Source: Prevotella sp. UBA2711
GTDB taxonomy: Bacteria > Bacteroidota > Bacteroidia > Bacteroidales > Bacteroidaceae
Length of the DNA: 64,000 nucleotides
Assembly (NCBI GenBank): GCA_002354095.1
Contig: DEKX01000030.1
Coordinates: 62,353 to 126,352, forward strand
Direction of reading: 5' to 3'
Shown here: piece after piece, positions 55,832-62,780 of the stretch
How positions within the stretch are numbered: position 1 is the stretch's first letter
Layout: each line of letters opens with the position of its first letter
Translations under genes and position numbers: made by a program
The notes under the pieces: model-generated
The model's database searches: none
Seen by the model: only the letters and a program-made list of their open reading frames with translations
What the model was told of the DNA's origin: nothing

Positions 55832-57083
55832 ACTTTTTGAATACTACACAAGCGTTGTGACCTCCGAAACCGAAAGTGTTGCTCAGTCCTGCACGGACCT
55901 CACGCTTCTGTGCCTTGTTAAAGGTGAAATTCAAATTGTAGTCAATTTCCTCGTCCTTGTCATCCTCTTCATGATTGATGGTAGGAGGAATGATGTCGTT
56001 CTTGACAGCCAGAAGGGTAGCCATAGCCTCAACAGCACCGGCTGCACCCAACAGGTGACCAGTCATTGACTTGGTGGATGAGATATTCAACTCGAAGGCG
56101 TGCTGACCAAAGACTTCTTTGATAGCCTTCGCCTCAGAAATATCACCTACATGGGTAGAGGTGCCATGCACGTTGATGTAATCGATATCCTCAGGTTTCA
56201 TACCTGCATCCTCCAATGCATTCTGCATCACGAGTTTGGCACCCAGTCCCTCTGGATGTGAAGCAGTGATATGATGAGCGTCAGCACTCATACCAGCTCC
56301 TACCATCTCACCATAAATCTGGGCTCCACGTGCCTTGGCATGCTCCAGTTCCTCGAGAATCAAGCAACCAGCACCCTCGCCCATGACGAAACCATCACGA
56401 CTGGCACTGAATGGACGACTGGCCTTTTCAGGCTCGTCGTTGCGAGTAGAAAGTGCCTTCATGGCATTGAAACCACCCACACCTGTCTCACAGATAGCAG
56501 CTTCTGCACCGCCAGCTACAATCACGTTAGCCTTACCCAAACGAATCAGGTTAAAGGCATCAGCCAGTGCATTCGAAGAAGAAGCACAGGCAGAAGCGGT
56601 GATATAGTTGGGACCATGGAAACCATACATGATAGAAATCTGACCTGCAGCAATGTCTGCAATCATCTTAGGAATGAAGAAAGGATTGAACTTTGGTCCG
56701 TCCTCACGGTGTGATCCGTAATAAGTGACCTCCTCCTCGAACGTCTTGATACCACCGATACCTACACCGAAGACGACACCGATACGATTCTTGTCCTCTG
56801 CCTCCAAATCCATCTTGCTATCCTCGACAGCCTGCTTGGCAGCGATGATGGCAAGCTGGGTATAGCGATCCATCTTGCGGGCTTCCTTACGGTCAATATA
56901 ATCACTTACGTTCAGATTCTTCACCTCGCAGGCAAACTGCGTCTTGAACTTAGAAGCGTCAAAAAGGGTGATAGGAGCAGCTCCGCTCTTACCAGCCAAC
57001 AGTGCCTCCCAAGTTTCCTTAGGATTATTTCCTACTGGAGTAACAGCACCAAGACCTGTTACTACAACTCTTTTTAATTCCAT
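55821..57083 (-). CDS. fabF: Beta-ketoacyl-ACP synthase II FabF
   Basis: 420 residues. FabF elongates acyl-ACP in fatty-acid synthesis. The active-site Cys166 in ITASACASSS, the His of NVHGTSTHVGD and the His of KSMTGHLLGAAG are complete, as is the final SNTFGFGGHNACVVF. acpP lies upstream with a strong hairpin between them, and rnc downstream with an 11-bp overlap. Confidence 0.98.
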   Translation of the reverse strand: MELKRVVVTGLGAVTPVGNNPKETWEALLAGKSGAAPITLFDASKFKTQFACEVKNLNVSDYIDRKEARKMDRYTQLAIIAAKQAVEDSKMDLEAEDKNRIGVVFGVGIGGIKTFEEEVTYYGSHREDGPKFNPFFIPKMIADIAAGQISIMYGFHGPNYITASACASSSNALADAFNLIRLGKANVIVAGGAEAAICETGVGGFNAMKALSTRNDEPEKASRPFSASRDGFVMGEGAGCLILEELEHAKARGAQIYGEMVGAGMSADAHHITASHPEGLGAKLVMQNALEDAGMKPEDIDYINVHGTSTHVGDISEAKAIKEVFGQHAFELNISSTKSMTGHLLGAAGAVEAMATLLAVKNDIIPPTINHEEDDKDEEIDYNLNFTFNKAQKREVRAGLSNTFGFGGHNACVVFKKYAE

Positions 57084-57098
57084 AAACTATTTTTAAAG

Positions 57099-57135
57099 CA
57101 TAATGGTTGCTTCGAAATTGGAAGCAACCATTATG
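57099..57135 (-). promoter_or_regulatory. Intercistronic hairpin between acpP and fabF
   Basis: 15-base arms CATAATGGTTGCTTC (57099-57113) and GAAGCAACCATTATG (57121-57135) pair perfectly around a 7-base loop. Only a short mixed A/T sequence follows on the minus strand, so full termination is not obvious; partial termination or RNA 3'-end protection of acpP mRNA is likely. Confidence 0.7.
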
Positions 57136-57148
57136 TCTAATTCTTAAA

Positions 57149-57385
57149 TTATTTTGCGTTCTCCTCGATGTATGCGATAGCATCACCAACGGTACCGATC
57201 TTCTCAGCCTTATCGTCAGGGATAGAAATACCGAACTCCTTCTCGAACTCCATGATGAGCTCTACAGTATCCAGTGAATCAGCACCCAGGTCGTTTGTGA
57301 AACTTGCCTCTGGCTTTACCTCTGCTTCGTCAACACCAAGTTTGTCTACGATAATTGCCTTTACTTTGCTTTCAATTTCTGACAT
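57149..57385 (-). CDS. acpP: Acyl carrier protein
   Basis: 78 residues, acidic and helical. The phosphopantetheine attachment Ser37 lies in the conserved GADSLDTVELIMEFE. It carries the growing acyl chain in fatty-acid and lipid A synthesis. It is the first gene of the acpP-fabF-rnc group. No perfect TAnnTTTG box is visible; a near match (TTACTTTGCACC on the minus strand, ending at 57458) lies about 73 bases upstream. Confidence 0.98.
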   Translation of the reverse strand: MSEIESKVKAIIVDKLGVDEAEVKPEASFTNDLGADSLDTVELIMEFEKEFGISIPDDKAEKIGTVGDAIAYIEENAK

Positions 57386-57579
57386 AATTTTGTACTTTAA
57401 TTGTTAATAATTTGATTTCTAATTTAAATGTGCGCGACCACAAATGCGGCTTAGCGGGTGCAAAGTAACTAAATTTTAATGAATTACGCAAATAAAATTT
57501 ATAAAAAAGCATGTTTCACTGCACAAACTACTATAAATTGTGCATAAAATCATACCTTTTCGACTTGATTTTGTAAACC

Positions 57580-58584
57580 CTACACGTCAAAATGCTCTCT
57601 TCTGAGGGGGTAATGATTACGTAAATGCTCAAAATTCGAAGGGTTAGCCTTCAGTGCCGCACTATCAGTCAACGGATTATACAGTTCCAGTGGATTTCCT
57701 GTATAAGGGAAGTCGGCTGGCAGTTTGGGGGGCAACACTTTTTCTGGTACGGGCAAATGGAAATGCTGACAGAATGAGGCGATTACCATATTATCGGCAT
57801 TGGCTTTGCCGTCGGCAGAATAACCGGCAATGTGGGGAGTTCCGATAAAAACACGCTCGAGGAGCTGTCGGTTCAGTTGGGGTTCGCCTTCCCAAACATC
57901 CAGAACGGCATCGCGCACCCTCCCCTCTTCCAAGGCCGACAACAAGGCATCATTATCAACTACCGGACCTCGACTGGTATTTATTATATAAGGTACACGA
58001 GGTAACTTTCTGAAGAATGCTTCATCGGCTAAGTGCCAGGTGGCGTATTCTCCCTGACGGGTCAGAGGAACATGGAAGGTGATGATGTCTGCTTCTTCTG
58101 CTATCTCTGCAAAGGAAACAAATTCAGGATTGCCAAGGGGCGGGTCGCATATCAGCACACGCAAACCCAAGCGCTCAGCAACCTTCCTGACCTTCGAGCC
58201 TACATGCCCACAACCTACTATGCCAATGGTAGAATCGCAGAGCGAAACTCCCTTCTCCTGTTGTAAGAGCAACAAGACCGATTCTACATACTGCGCGACA
58301 GAAGCCGCATTGCACCCTGGACAACTGGTCCACTCGATGCCATTCTGCTCCAGATAGTGAGCATCTATATGGTCGAAACCGATGGTAGCCGTCGCAACAA
58401 ACTGTACCTTACTGCCTTTTAGCAATGCTTCATCACAACGCGTACGGGTTCGCACTATCAGGGCATCGGCATCCTTCACGTCAGAAGCCGTTATAGAAGC
58501 TCCGTTCAAAGCTACCACCTCATCAGCCAAAAGATGCAGTTTCTCTTGGATAAAAGGTATTTTATCATCAACAATTATCTTCAT
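57580..58584 (-). CDS. pdxB: Erythronate-4-phosphate dehydrogenase PdxB
   Basis: 334 residues from the ATG at 58584; an in-frame GTG at 58593 lies inside the promoter. PdxB oxidises 4-phosphoerythronate in the DXP-dependent vitamin B6 pathway. The NAD-binding GIVGCGHVGSKVRKVAERLG, the catalytic Arg in INTSRGPVVDNDALL, the Glu in DVWEGEPQLN and the His of GTPHIAGYSADGK match the D-2-hydroxyacid dehydrogenase family. The C-terminal PdxB dimerisation part is shorter than in E. coli. It stands alone with its own promoter. Confidence 0.95.
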   Translation of the reverse strand: MKIIVDDKIPFIQEKLHLLADEVVALNGASITASDVKDADALIVRTRTRCDEALLKGSKVQFVATATIGFDHIDAHYLEQNGIEWTSCPGCNAASVAQYVESVLLLLQQEKGVSLCDSTIGIVGCGHVGSKVRKVAERLGLRVLICDPPLGNPEFVSFAEIAEEADIITFHVPLTRQGEYATWHLADEAFFRKLPRVPYIINTSRGPVVDNDALLSALEEGRVRDAVLDVWEGEPQLNRQLLERVFIGTPHIAGYSADGKANADNMVIASFCQHFHLPVPEKVLPPKLPADFPYTGNPLELYNPLTDSAALKANPSNFEHLRNHYPLRREHFDV

Positions 58585-58592
58585 ATTGGGCA

Positions 58593-58600
58593 CAAAGATA
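58593..58600 (-). promoter_or_regulatory. -7 promoter element for pdxB
   Basis: The minus strand reads TATCTTTGTGCCC, 8 bases before the ATG, so a nearly leaderless mRNA. Confidence 0.65.
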
Positions 58601-58617
58601 CAAAATATATTTAAATT

Positions 58618-58645
58618 ATGAACTATGAATTATGAACTATGAACT
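58618..58645 (+). repeat. Heptad tract 8 (between pdxB and the DUF4254 gene)
   Basis: ATGAACT ATGAATT ATGAACT ATGAACT, ending 8 bases before the -7 box of the next gene. Confidence 0.9.
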
Positions 58646-58653
58646 ATTTTTCG

Positions 58654-58661
58654 TATCTTTG
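58654..58661 (+). promoter_or_regulatory. -7 promoter element for the DUF4254 gene
   Basis: TATCTTTGCACTC, 20 bases before the ATG. Confidence 0.65.
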
Positions 58662-58681
58662 CACTCAACTACAAATAGAAT

Positions 58682-59290
58682 ATGCAAATGTCGTTTACAA
58701 AAAAGGCTAATCAAATTTTCATTCAGGCGATTCGTGACTATCATCTCAAAGATGATGTCAATACTCCGATTTCCAATCCCTATGAAAATGGAACCATAGA
58801 GTTTGACCTCTATTCCAAGTGCTGGATAGATACGGTTCAGTGGCATCTGGAGGATATTATCCGTGATCCGCATATCATCCCTGCTGATGCATTGGAACTG
58901 AAGCGCCGTATTGACCGCAGTAATCAGGACCGTACCGATTTGGTAGAACAGATAGATACGTATTTCCGTCAGATTTATCAGGAGGTAAAACCACTGCCTG
59001 ATGCGCGTCTGAACACAGAGAGTCCGGCATGGGCTGTCGACCGCCTGTCGATTCTTGCCTTGAAGATTTGGCACATGCAGGAACAGGTAAATCGAAAAGA
59101 TGCCGATGAGGCTCATATCTCGAAATGCCAAGCTAAACTGGATGTATTAAAAGAACAGCAGGTTGATTTGAGCACATCTATCGACCAACTGCTGGAAGAT
59201 ATTGAGGCTGGTCGCAAATACATGAAGGTATATCGCCAGATGAAGATGTATAATGACCCTGCCACCAATCCTATTTTATATAAGAAGTGA
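58682..59290 (+). CDS. DUF4254 protein
   Basis: 202 residues, cytoplasmic and helical. The WHLEDIIRDPHI block and the basic RRIDRSNQDRTDLVEQID helix match the DUF4254 family of Bacteroidetes, found next to glycosyltransferase or LPS genes. The function is unknown; a chaperone- or adaptor-like role in surface glycan synthesis is only guessed from context. Its stop overlaps the start of the glycosyltransferase gene (GTGA). Confidence 0.88.
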   Translation: MQMSFTKKANQIFIQAIRDYHLKDDVNTPISNPYENGTIEFDLYSKCWIDTVQWHLEDIIRDPHIIPADALELKRRIDRSNQDRTDLVEQIDTYFRQIYQEVKPLPDARLNTESPAWAVDRLSILALKIWHMQEQVNRKDADEAHISKCQAKLDVLKEQQVDLSTSIDQLLEDIEAGRKYMKVYRQMKMYNDPATNPILYKK

Positions 59291-60375
59291 AAAAGGAGCA
59301 TATACTCGTTATCCGCTTTTCTGCTCTGGGCGATGTAGCAATGACCGTACCTGTAATATGGTCACTGGCTCACCAGTATCCTGATGTACGCATCACGGTA
59401 CTGAGCCGTAATTCCTCACGCCCCTTGTTCGAAGACCTGGCACCCAATGTAGGATTCATGGGAGCCGACCTGAAACGCGAATATCGTGGCATCAAGGGCC
59501 TCAACGCCCTCTATCGCCGACTGACTGCCAAGCAGTTTACGCATGTGGCTGACTTGCATAACGTGCTGCGCTCGGAGTTCCTGCGTATGCGCTTTAACCT
59601 GGGCAGTTTCCGAGTGGAACATATCGACAAGCATCGCAAGGGGCGTCGCCGACTCATTTCCGGCAATAACAGACAGTTGGAACAGCAACCCACCTCATTT
59701 GATAACTATACCGACGTGTTAGAGAAACTGGGGTTCCCTGTCAAAGTCGATTTCCGAAGCATTTTCGGAGAAGGCAAGGGTGATTTATCCCAACTCCCAA
59801 CGCTCAACGCTCAAAGGCTACGGGTAGGCGAGCAAAGCTCGGGAATGCTCTCAACTCCCAACATCGGTATCGCTCCCTTTGCAGCCCATCAGGGGAAGGT
59901 CTATCCACCCCATCTGATGCAACAGGTGATAGAGCTGCTGACACAGAAATATCCTGAGGCTCGCATTTTTCTCTTTGGACGTGGACAACAGGAAGAAGAG
60001 TGGTTCAGCAAGTGGTGCCAGCAATATCAACAGTGCACCTACGTAGGCCATCTTGTTGAGAATATGCGACAGGAACTCATCCTCATGAGCCATCTGGATG
60101 TTATGCTCTCTATGGACTCTGCCAATATGCATTTGGCTTCGCTCGTGGCCACACCAGTGGTCAGCGTCTGGGGAGCCACCCATCCATACGCCGGCTTCAT
60201 GGGTTGGAACCAGAAAGTCGAGAATGCCATCCAACTGGACCTTGACTGCCGTCCTTGCAGCATCTTCGGACAGAAACCCTGTCGGCGTGGTGACTATGCT
60301 TGTCTGAACAATATCAAACCAACGACTATCGTTGAGAAAATCAATTCAATATTACTCACTAAACAAAACACTTAA
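59287..60375 (+). CDS. Glycosyltransferase family 9 (heptosyltransferase-like)
   Basis: 362 residues from a GTG that overlaps the DUF4254 stop. GT9 features: ILVIRFSALGDVAMTVPVI at the N-terminus, and the nucleotide-sugar site SMDSANMHLASLVATPVVSVWGATHP..GFMGW in the second domain. A C-terminal Cys cluster (LDCRPCSIFGQKPCRRGDYACL) is common in this group. It probably adds heptose or another sugar to LPS core. Residues about 169-192, between the two domains, are encoded by a heptad-core-heptad element and read LSQLPTLNAQRLRVGEQSSG, which is foreign to the family. Confidence 0.9.
   Translation: MKKEHILVIRFSALGDVAMTVPVIWSLAHQYPDVRITVLSRNSSRPLFEDLAPNVGFMGADLKREYRGIKGLNALYRRLTAKQFTHVADLHNVLRSEFLRMRFNLGSFRVEHIDKHRKGRRRLISGNNRQLEQQPTSFDNYTDVLEKLGFPVKVDFRSIFGEGKGDLSQLPTLNAQRLRVGEQSSGMLSTPNIGIAPFAAHQGKVYPPHLMQQVIELLTQKYPEARIFLFGRGQQEEEWFSKWCQQYQQCTYVGHLVENMRQELILMSHLDVMLSMDSANMHLASLVATPVVSVWGATHPYAGFMGWNQKVENAIQLDLDCRPCSIFGQKPCRRGDYACLNNIKPTTIVEKINSILLTKQNT
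59791..59861 (+). repeat. Heptad-core-heptad element inside the glycosyltransferase gene, including 34-bp core copy 2
   Basis: CAACTCC CAACGCT CAACGCT (59791-59811), the palindromic core 59814-59847 (CGAGC, AAA, GCTCG in its centre; 31 of 34 identical to 45391-45424), then CTCTCAA CTCCCAA (59848-59861). Confidence 0.9.
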
Positions 60376-60379
60376 GATT

Positions 60380-60541
60380 ATGAAAAAGTACATTTGTGAC
60401 GTATGTGGTTATGTGTATGACCCCGAAGTAGGCGACCCAGACAATGGTATCGAACCAGGCACCGCTTTTGAGGATATCCCTGAAGATTGGGTATGCCCCG
60501 TCTGTGGAGTAGGCAAAGACGAGTTCTCTGCTGAAGAATAA
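60380..60541 (+). CDS. Rubredoxin
   Basis: 53 residues. Four Cys hold the iron: Cys6 and Cys9 in CDVCGY, Cys39 and Cys42 in CPVCGVGK. The acidic loops and WVCP are typical. It acts as a small electron carrier, in anaerobes often for oxidative-stress enzymes. The start at 60380 gives the usual size; the longer open frame is rejected. It is 4 bases behind the glycosyltransferase stop, so it may be co-transcribed, and it is followed by a terminator. Confidence 0.97.
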   Translation: MKKYICDVCGYVYDPEVGDPDNGIEPGTAFEDIPEDWVCPVCGVGKDEFSAEE

Positions 60542-60570
60542 AACTCCTACTGCAATACACTACACTCCCT

Positions 60571-60601
60571 AAATCCTTCCAACAGCATATTGGAAGGATT
60601 T
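60571..60601 (+). terminator. Terminator after rubredoxin
   Basis: AAATCCTTCCAA (60571-60582) and TTGGAAGGATTT (60590-60601) form a perfect 12-bp stem with a 7-base loop and run into T's. Confidence 0.88.
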
Positions 60602-60678
60602 TTCATACCAAATCTCCAAATTAAAAAGTCTGTTGTTTTGCATAATTTGGGTGCAAAGGTACAAATTTTCTTTAAAAT

Positions 60679-60706
60679 ATCAAGTATCAACTATCAACTA
60701 TGAACT
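60679..60706 (+). repeat. Heptad tract 9 (upstream of ychF)
   Basis: ATCAAGT ATCAACT ATCAACT ATGAACT, ending 8 bases before the ychF -7 box; the same arrangement as at 58618-58645. Confidence 0.9.
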
Positions 60707-60714
60707 TTTTATCG

Positions 60715-60722
60715 TACCTTTG
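60715..60722 (+). promoter_or_regulatory. -7 promoter element for ychF
   Basis: TACCTTTGCACCC, 30 bases before the ATG. Confidence 0.65.
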
Positions 60723-60752
60723 CACCCTGAAAATAAACGTTTATAATAAAAG

Positions 60753-61853
60753 ATGTCATTAAAATGTGGTATTGTTGGACTGCCTAATGTGGGTAAGTCA
60801 ACTTTGTTTAATTGCTTGTCGAGTGCAAAGGCTCAGGCAGCAAATTTTCCTTTCTGTACGATAGAACCTAACGTAGGTGTGATTACCGTGCCTGATGAAC
60901 GACTCACCAAACTGGCTGAGATAGTGCACCCAGGACGCATCGTACCTGCTACGTGTGAGATTGTAGATATCGCCGGTCTTGTGAAAGGTGCCTCAAAGGG
61001 TGAAGGTTTGGGCAACAAATTCCTGGGTAATATCCGTGAGACGGATGCCATTATTCATGTGCTCCGTTGCTTCGAAGATGATAACATCACCCATGTGGAT
61101 GGTACTATCGACCCTATTCGCGACAAGGAGATTATTGATACGGAACTGCAACTGAAGGACCTGGAGACCATTGAGTCGCGTTTGGCTAAGACGGAGAAGG
61201 CAGCAGCTGCCGGCAATAAAGAGGCTAAAGTGGAGGTAACTGTGCTGAAAGCCTACAAGGAAGTGCTCGACCAAGGTAAGAACGCCCGTATCGTGGAGTT
61301 TGAGTCGAAAGAGGAGCAGGATTGTGCCCGCAATCTCTTCCTACTGACAGCCAAACCTGTGCTCTACGTATGTAATGTGGGTGAGGCTGATGCCAAGAGT
61401 GGAAACGATTTCACCAAGCGTGTTGAAGCGTTGGCTCAGGAAGAAGGTGCCGAAGCCATGATTATTGCTGCCAAGACAGAGGAGGACATTGCCGAACTGG
61501 ACAGTTATGAAGACAAGCTGATGTTCCTCGAGGAACTGGGTCTGGAGGAGAGTGGTGTCAACCGCCTCATCAAGAAAGCCTATGCCCTGTTGAATCTCGA
61601 AACATTCATCACAGCCGGTGAGATGGAAGTAAAAGCCTGGACATACAAGAAGGGATGGAAGGCTCCACAGTGTGCCGGTGTCATTCATACCGACTTCGAA
61701 AAGGGCTTTATCCGCGCCGAGGTCATCAAATACGATGATTATATCCAGTATGGTTCTGAGGCTGCCGTCCGTGAGGCAGGCAAAATGGGCATTGAAGGCA
61801 AGGACTATGTGGTGCAGGATGGCGATATCATGCACTTCCGGTTTAACGTTTAA
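60753..61853 (+). CDS. ychF: YchF (redox-regulated ATPase, OLA1 family)
   Basis: 366 residues. YchF is a TRAFAC-class P-loop protein that binds ATP in preference to GTP and associates with ribosomes. G1 GLPNVGKST is at 9-17, G3 DIAGLVKGASKGEGLGNKFLG near 68, a coiled-coil insert (about 130-200) and a C-terminal TGS domain (ending EGKDYVVQDGDIMHFRF) are complete. The G4 motif is NVGE-like, as expected for ATP specificity. It has its own promoter; lgt follows after 27 bases. Confidence 0.97.
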   Translation: MSLKCGIVGLPNVGKSTLFNCLSSAKAQAANFPFCTIEPNVGVITVPDERLTKLAEIVHPGRIVPATCEIVDIAGLVKGASKGEGLGNKFLGNIRETDAIIHVLRCFEDDNITHVDGTIDPIRDKEIIDTELQLKDLETIESRLAKTEKAAAAGNKEAKVEVTVLKAYKEVLDQGKNARIVEFESKEEQDCARNLFLLTAKPVLYVCNVGEADAKSGNDFTKRVEALAQEEGAEAMIIAAKTEEDIAELDSYEDKLMFLEELGLEESGVNRLIKKAYALLNLETFITAGEMEVKAWTYKKGWKAPQCAGVIHTDFEKGFIRAEVIKYDDYIQYGSEAAVREAGKMGIEGKDYVVQDGDIMHFRFNV

Positions 61854-61855
61854 CT

Positions 61856-61883
61856 AGTTCATAGTTCATAATTCATAGTTATG
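61856..61883 (+). repeat. Heptad tract 10 (between ychF and lgt)
   Basis: AGTTCAT AGTTCAT AATTCAT AGTTATG: the reverse complement form of tracts 8 and 9. The last unit contains the lgt start codon. Confidence 0.9.
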
Positions 61884-62711
61884 AAAGAACTTCTCTTCAT
61901 CCACTGGAATCCTGACCTGGTGTTTTTCCAACTGGGTCCTATTGCAGTGCGCTGGTATGGACTGTGCTGGCTGTTAGGCTTTGCTTGTGCCTATCTGCTG
62001 GTGCGCCGGCTCTATAGGGAACAGAACATCAAGGACGAACTCTTTGATCCGCTTTTCCTCTATTGCTTCATGGGCATCCTGATAGGAGCACGCCTGGGCC
62101 ACTGCATCTTCTACGAACCCGACTATTTCCTAACCTCAGTAAGAGGCATCGTTGAGATGTTTCTGCCCATCCGTTTCATGATGGATGGAGGCATCAAATT
62201 TGTGGGATACGAAGGATTGGCCAGTCATGGGGGAACCTTAGGACTGATGATAGCCTTGTGGCTCTATGTCCGCAAGACAAAGCTGAGCCTTTGGCGAGTA
62301 CTCGATAACATCGCCATTGCCACTGGTTCAATGGCTTGTTTCATTCGTCTGGGTAATCTGATGAACTCAGAAATCATCGGCAAAGTGACGGAAGTGCCTT
62401 GGGCTTTCATTTTCGAACGTGTTGACCAGATGCCTCGCCACCCAGGACAGCTCTATGAGGCTATTGCCTATGGAATCCTGTTCTGCCTGATGTGGTGGAT
62501 GCACAAGAAGTGGCCTGAGCGCATCGGCACAGGCTGGTATTTCGGCTTCTGTCTGTTCTATATCTTCACCTTCCGCTTCTTCATCGAATACACCAAAGAG
62601 GTACAGGAAGCCTTCGAAGCCTCCCTGCCTATTGATATGGGACAGATTCTTTCTATACCCTTTATCATCCTTGGTGCTTACTGCATGATAAAAGCAAAGA
62701 AACTATCATAA
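61881..62711 (+). CDS. lgt: Prolipoprotein diacylglyceryl transferase Lgt
   Basis: 276 residues, seven transmembrane helices, inner membrane. Lgt moves diacylglycerol from phosphatidylglycerol to the lipobox Cys, the first step in lipoprotein maturation; the window encodes many lipoproteins. The Lgt signature is in the segment RLGNLMNSEIIGKVTEVPWA, with the essential Arg and Asn, and HPGQLYEA follows. The start codon lies in a heptad tract. Confidence 0.95.
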   Translation: MKELLFIHWNPDLVFFQLGPIAVRWYGLCWLLGFACAYLLVRRLYREQNIKDELFDPLFLYCFMGILIGARLGHCIFYEPDYFLTSVRGIVEMFLPIRFMMDGGIKFVGYEGLASHGGTLGLMIALWLYVRKTKLSLWRVLDNIAIATGSMACFIRLGNLMNSEIIGKVTEVPWAFIFERVDQMPRHPGQLYEAIAYGILFCLMWWMHKKWPERIGTGWYFGFCLFYIFTFRFFIEYTKEVQEAFEASLPIDMGQILSIPFIILGAYCMIKAKKLS

Positions 62712-62714
62712 ACA

Positions 62715-62780
62715 TTCCCACCCTGGGAATGTTTTGTTCCCAAGGTGGAAATATTTTATTCCCAGGGTGGGAATTATTTC
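62715..62780. repeat. 22-bp palindromic tandem repeat, three units
   Basis: Units begin at 62715, 62737 and 62759. The first unit reads TTCCCACCCTGGGAATG and the third TTCCCAGGGTGGGAATT; ATTCCCACCCTGGGAAT (62714-62730) is the exact reverse complement of 62758-62774. The tract spans the gap between convergent lgt and mutS and covers the end of mutS. Confidence 0.92.

Noticed and set aside
60654..60661. Promoter of a gene on the minus strand before ychF
   Set aside because: No gene follows on that strand; only a 24-codon frame running into the rubredoxin terminator. Mentioned only as an orphan box.
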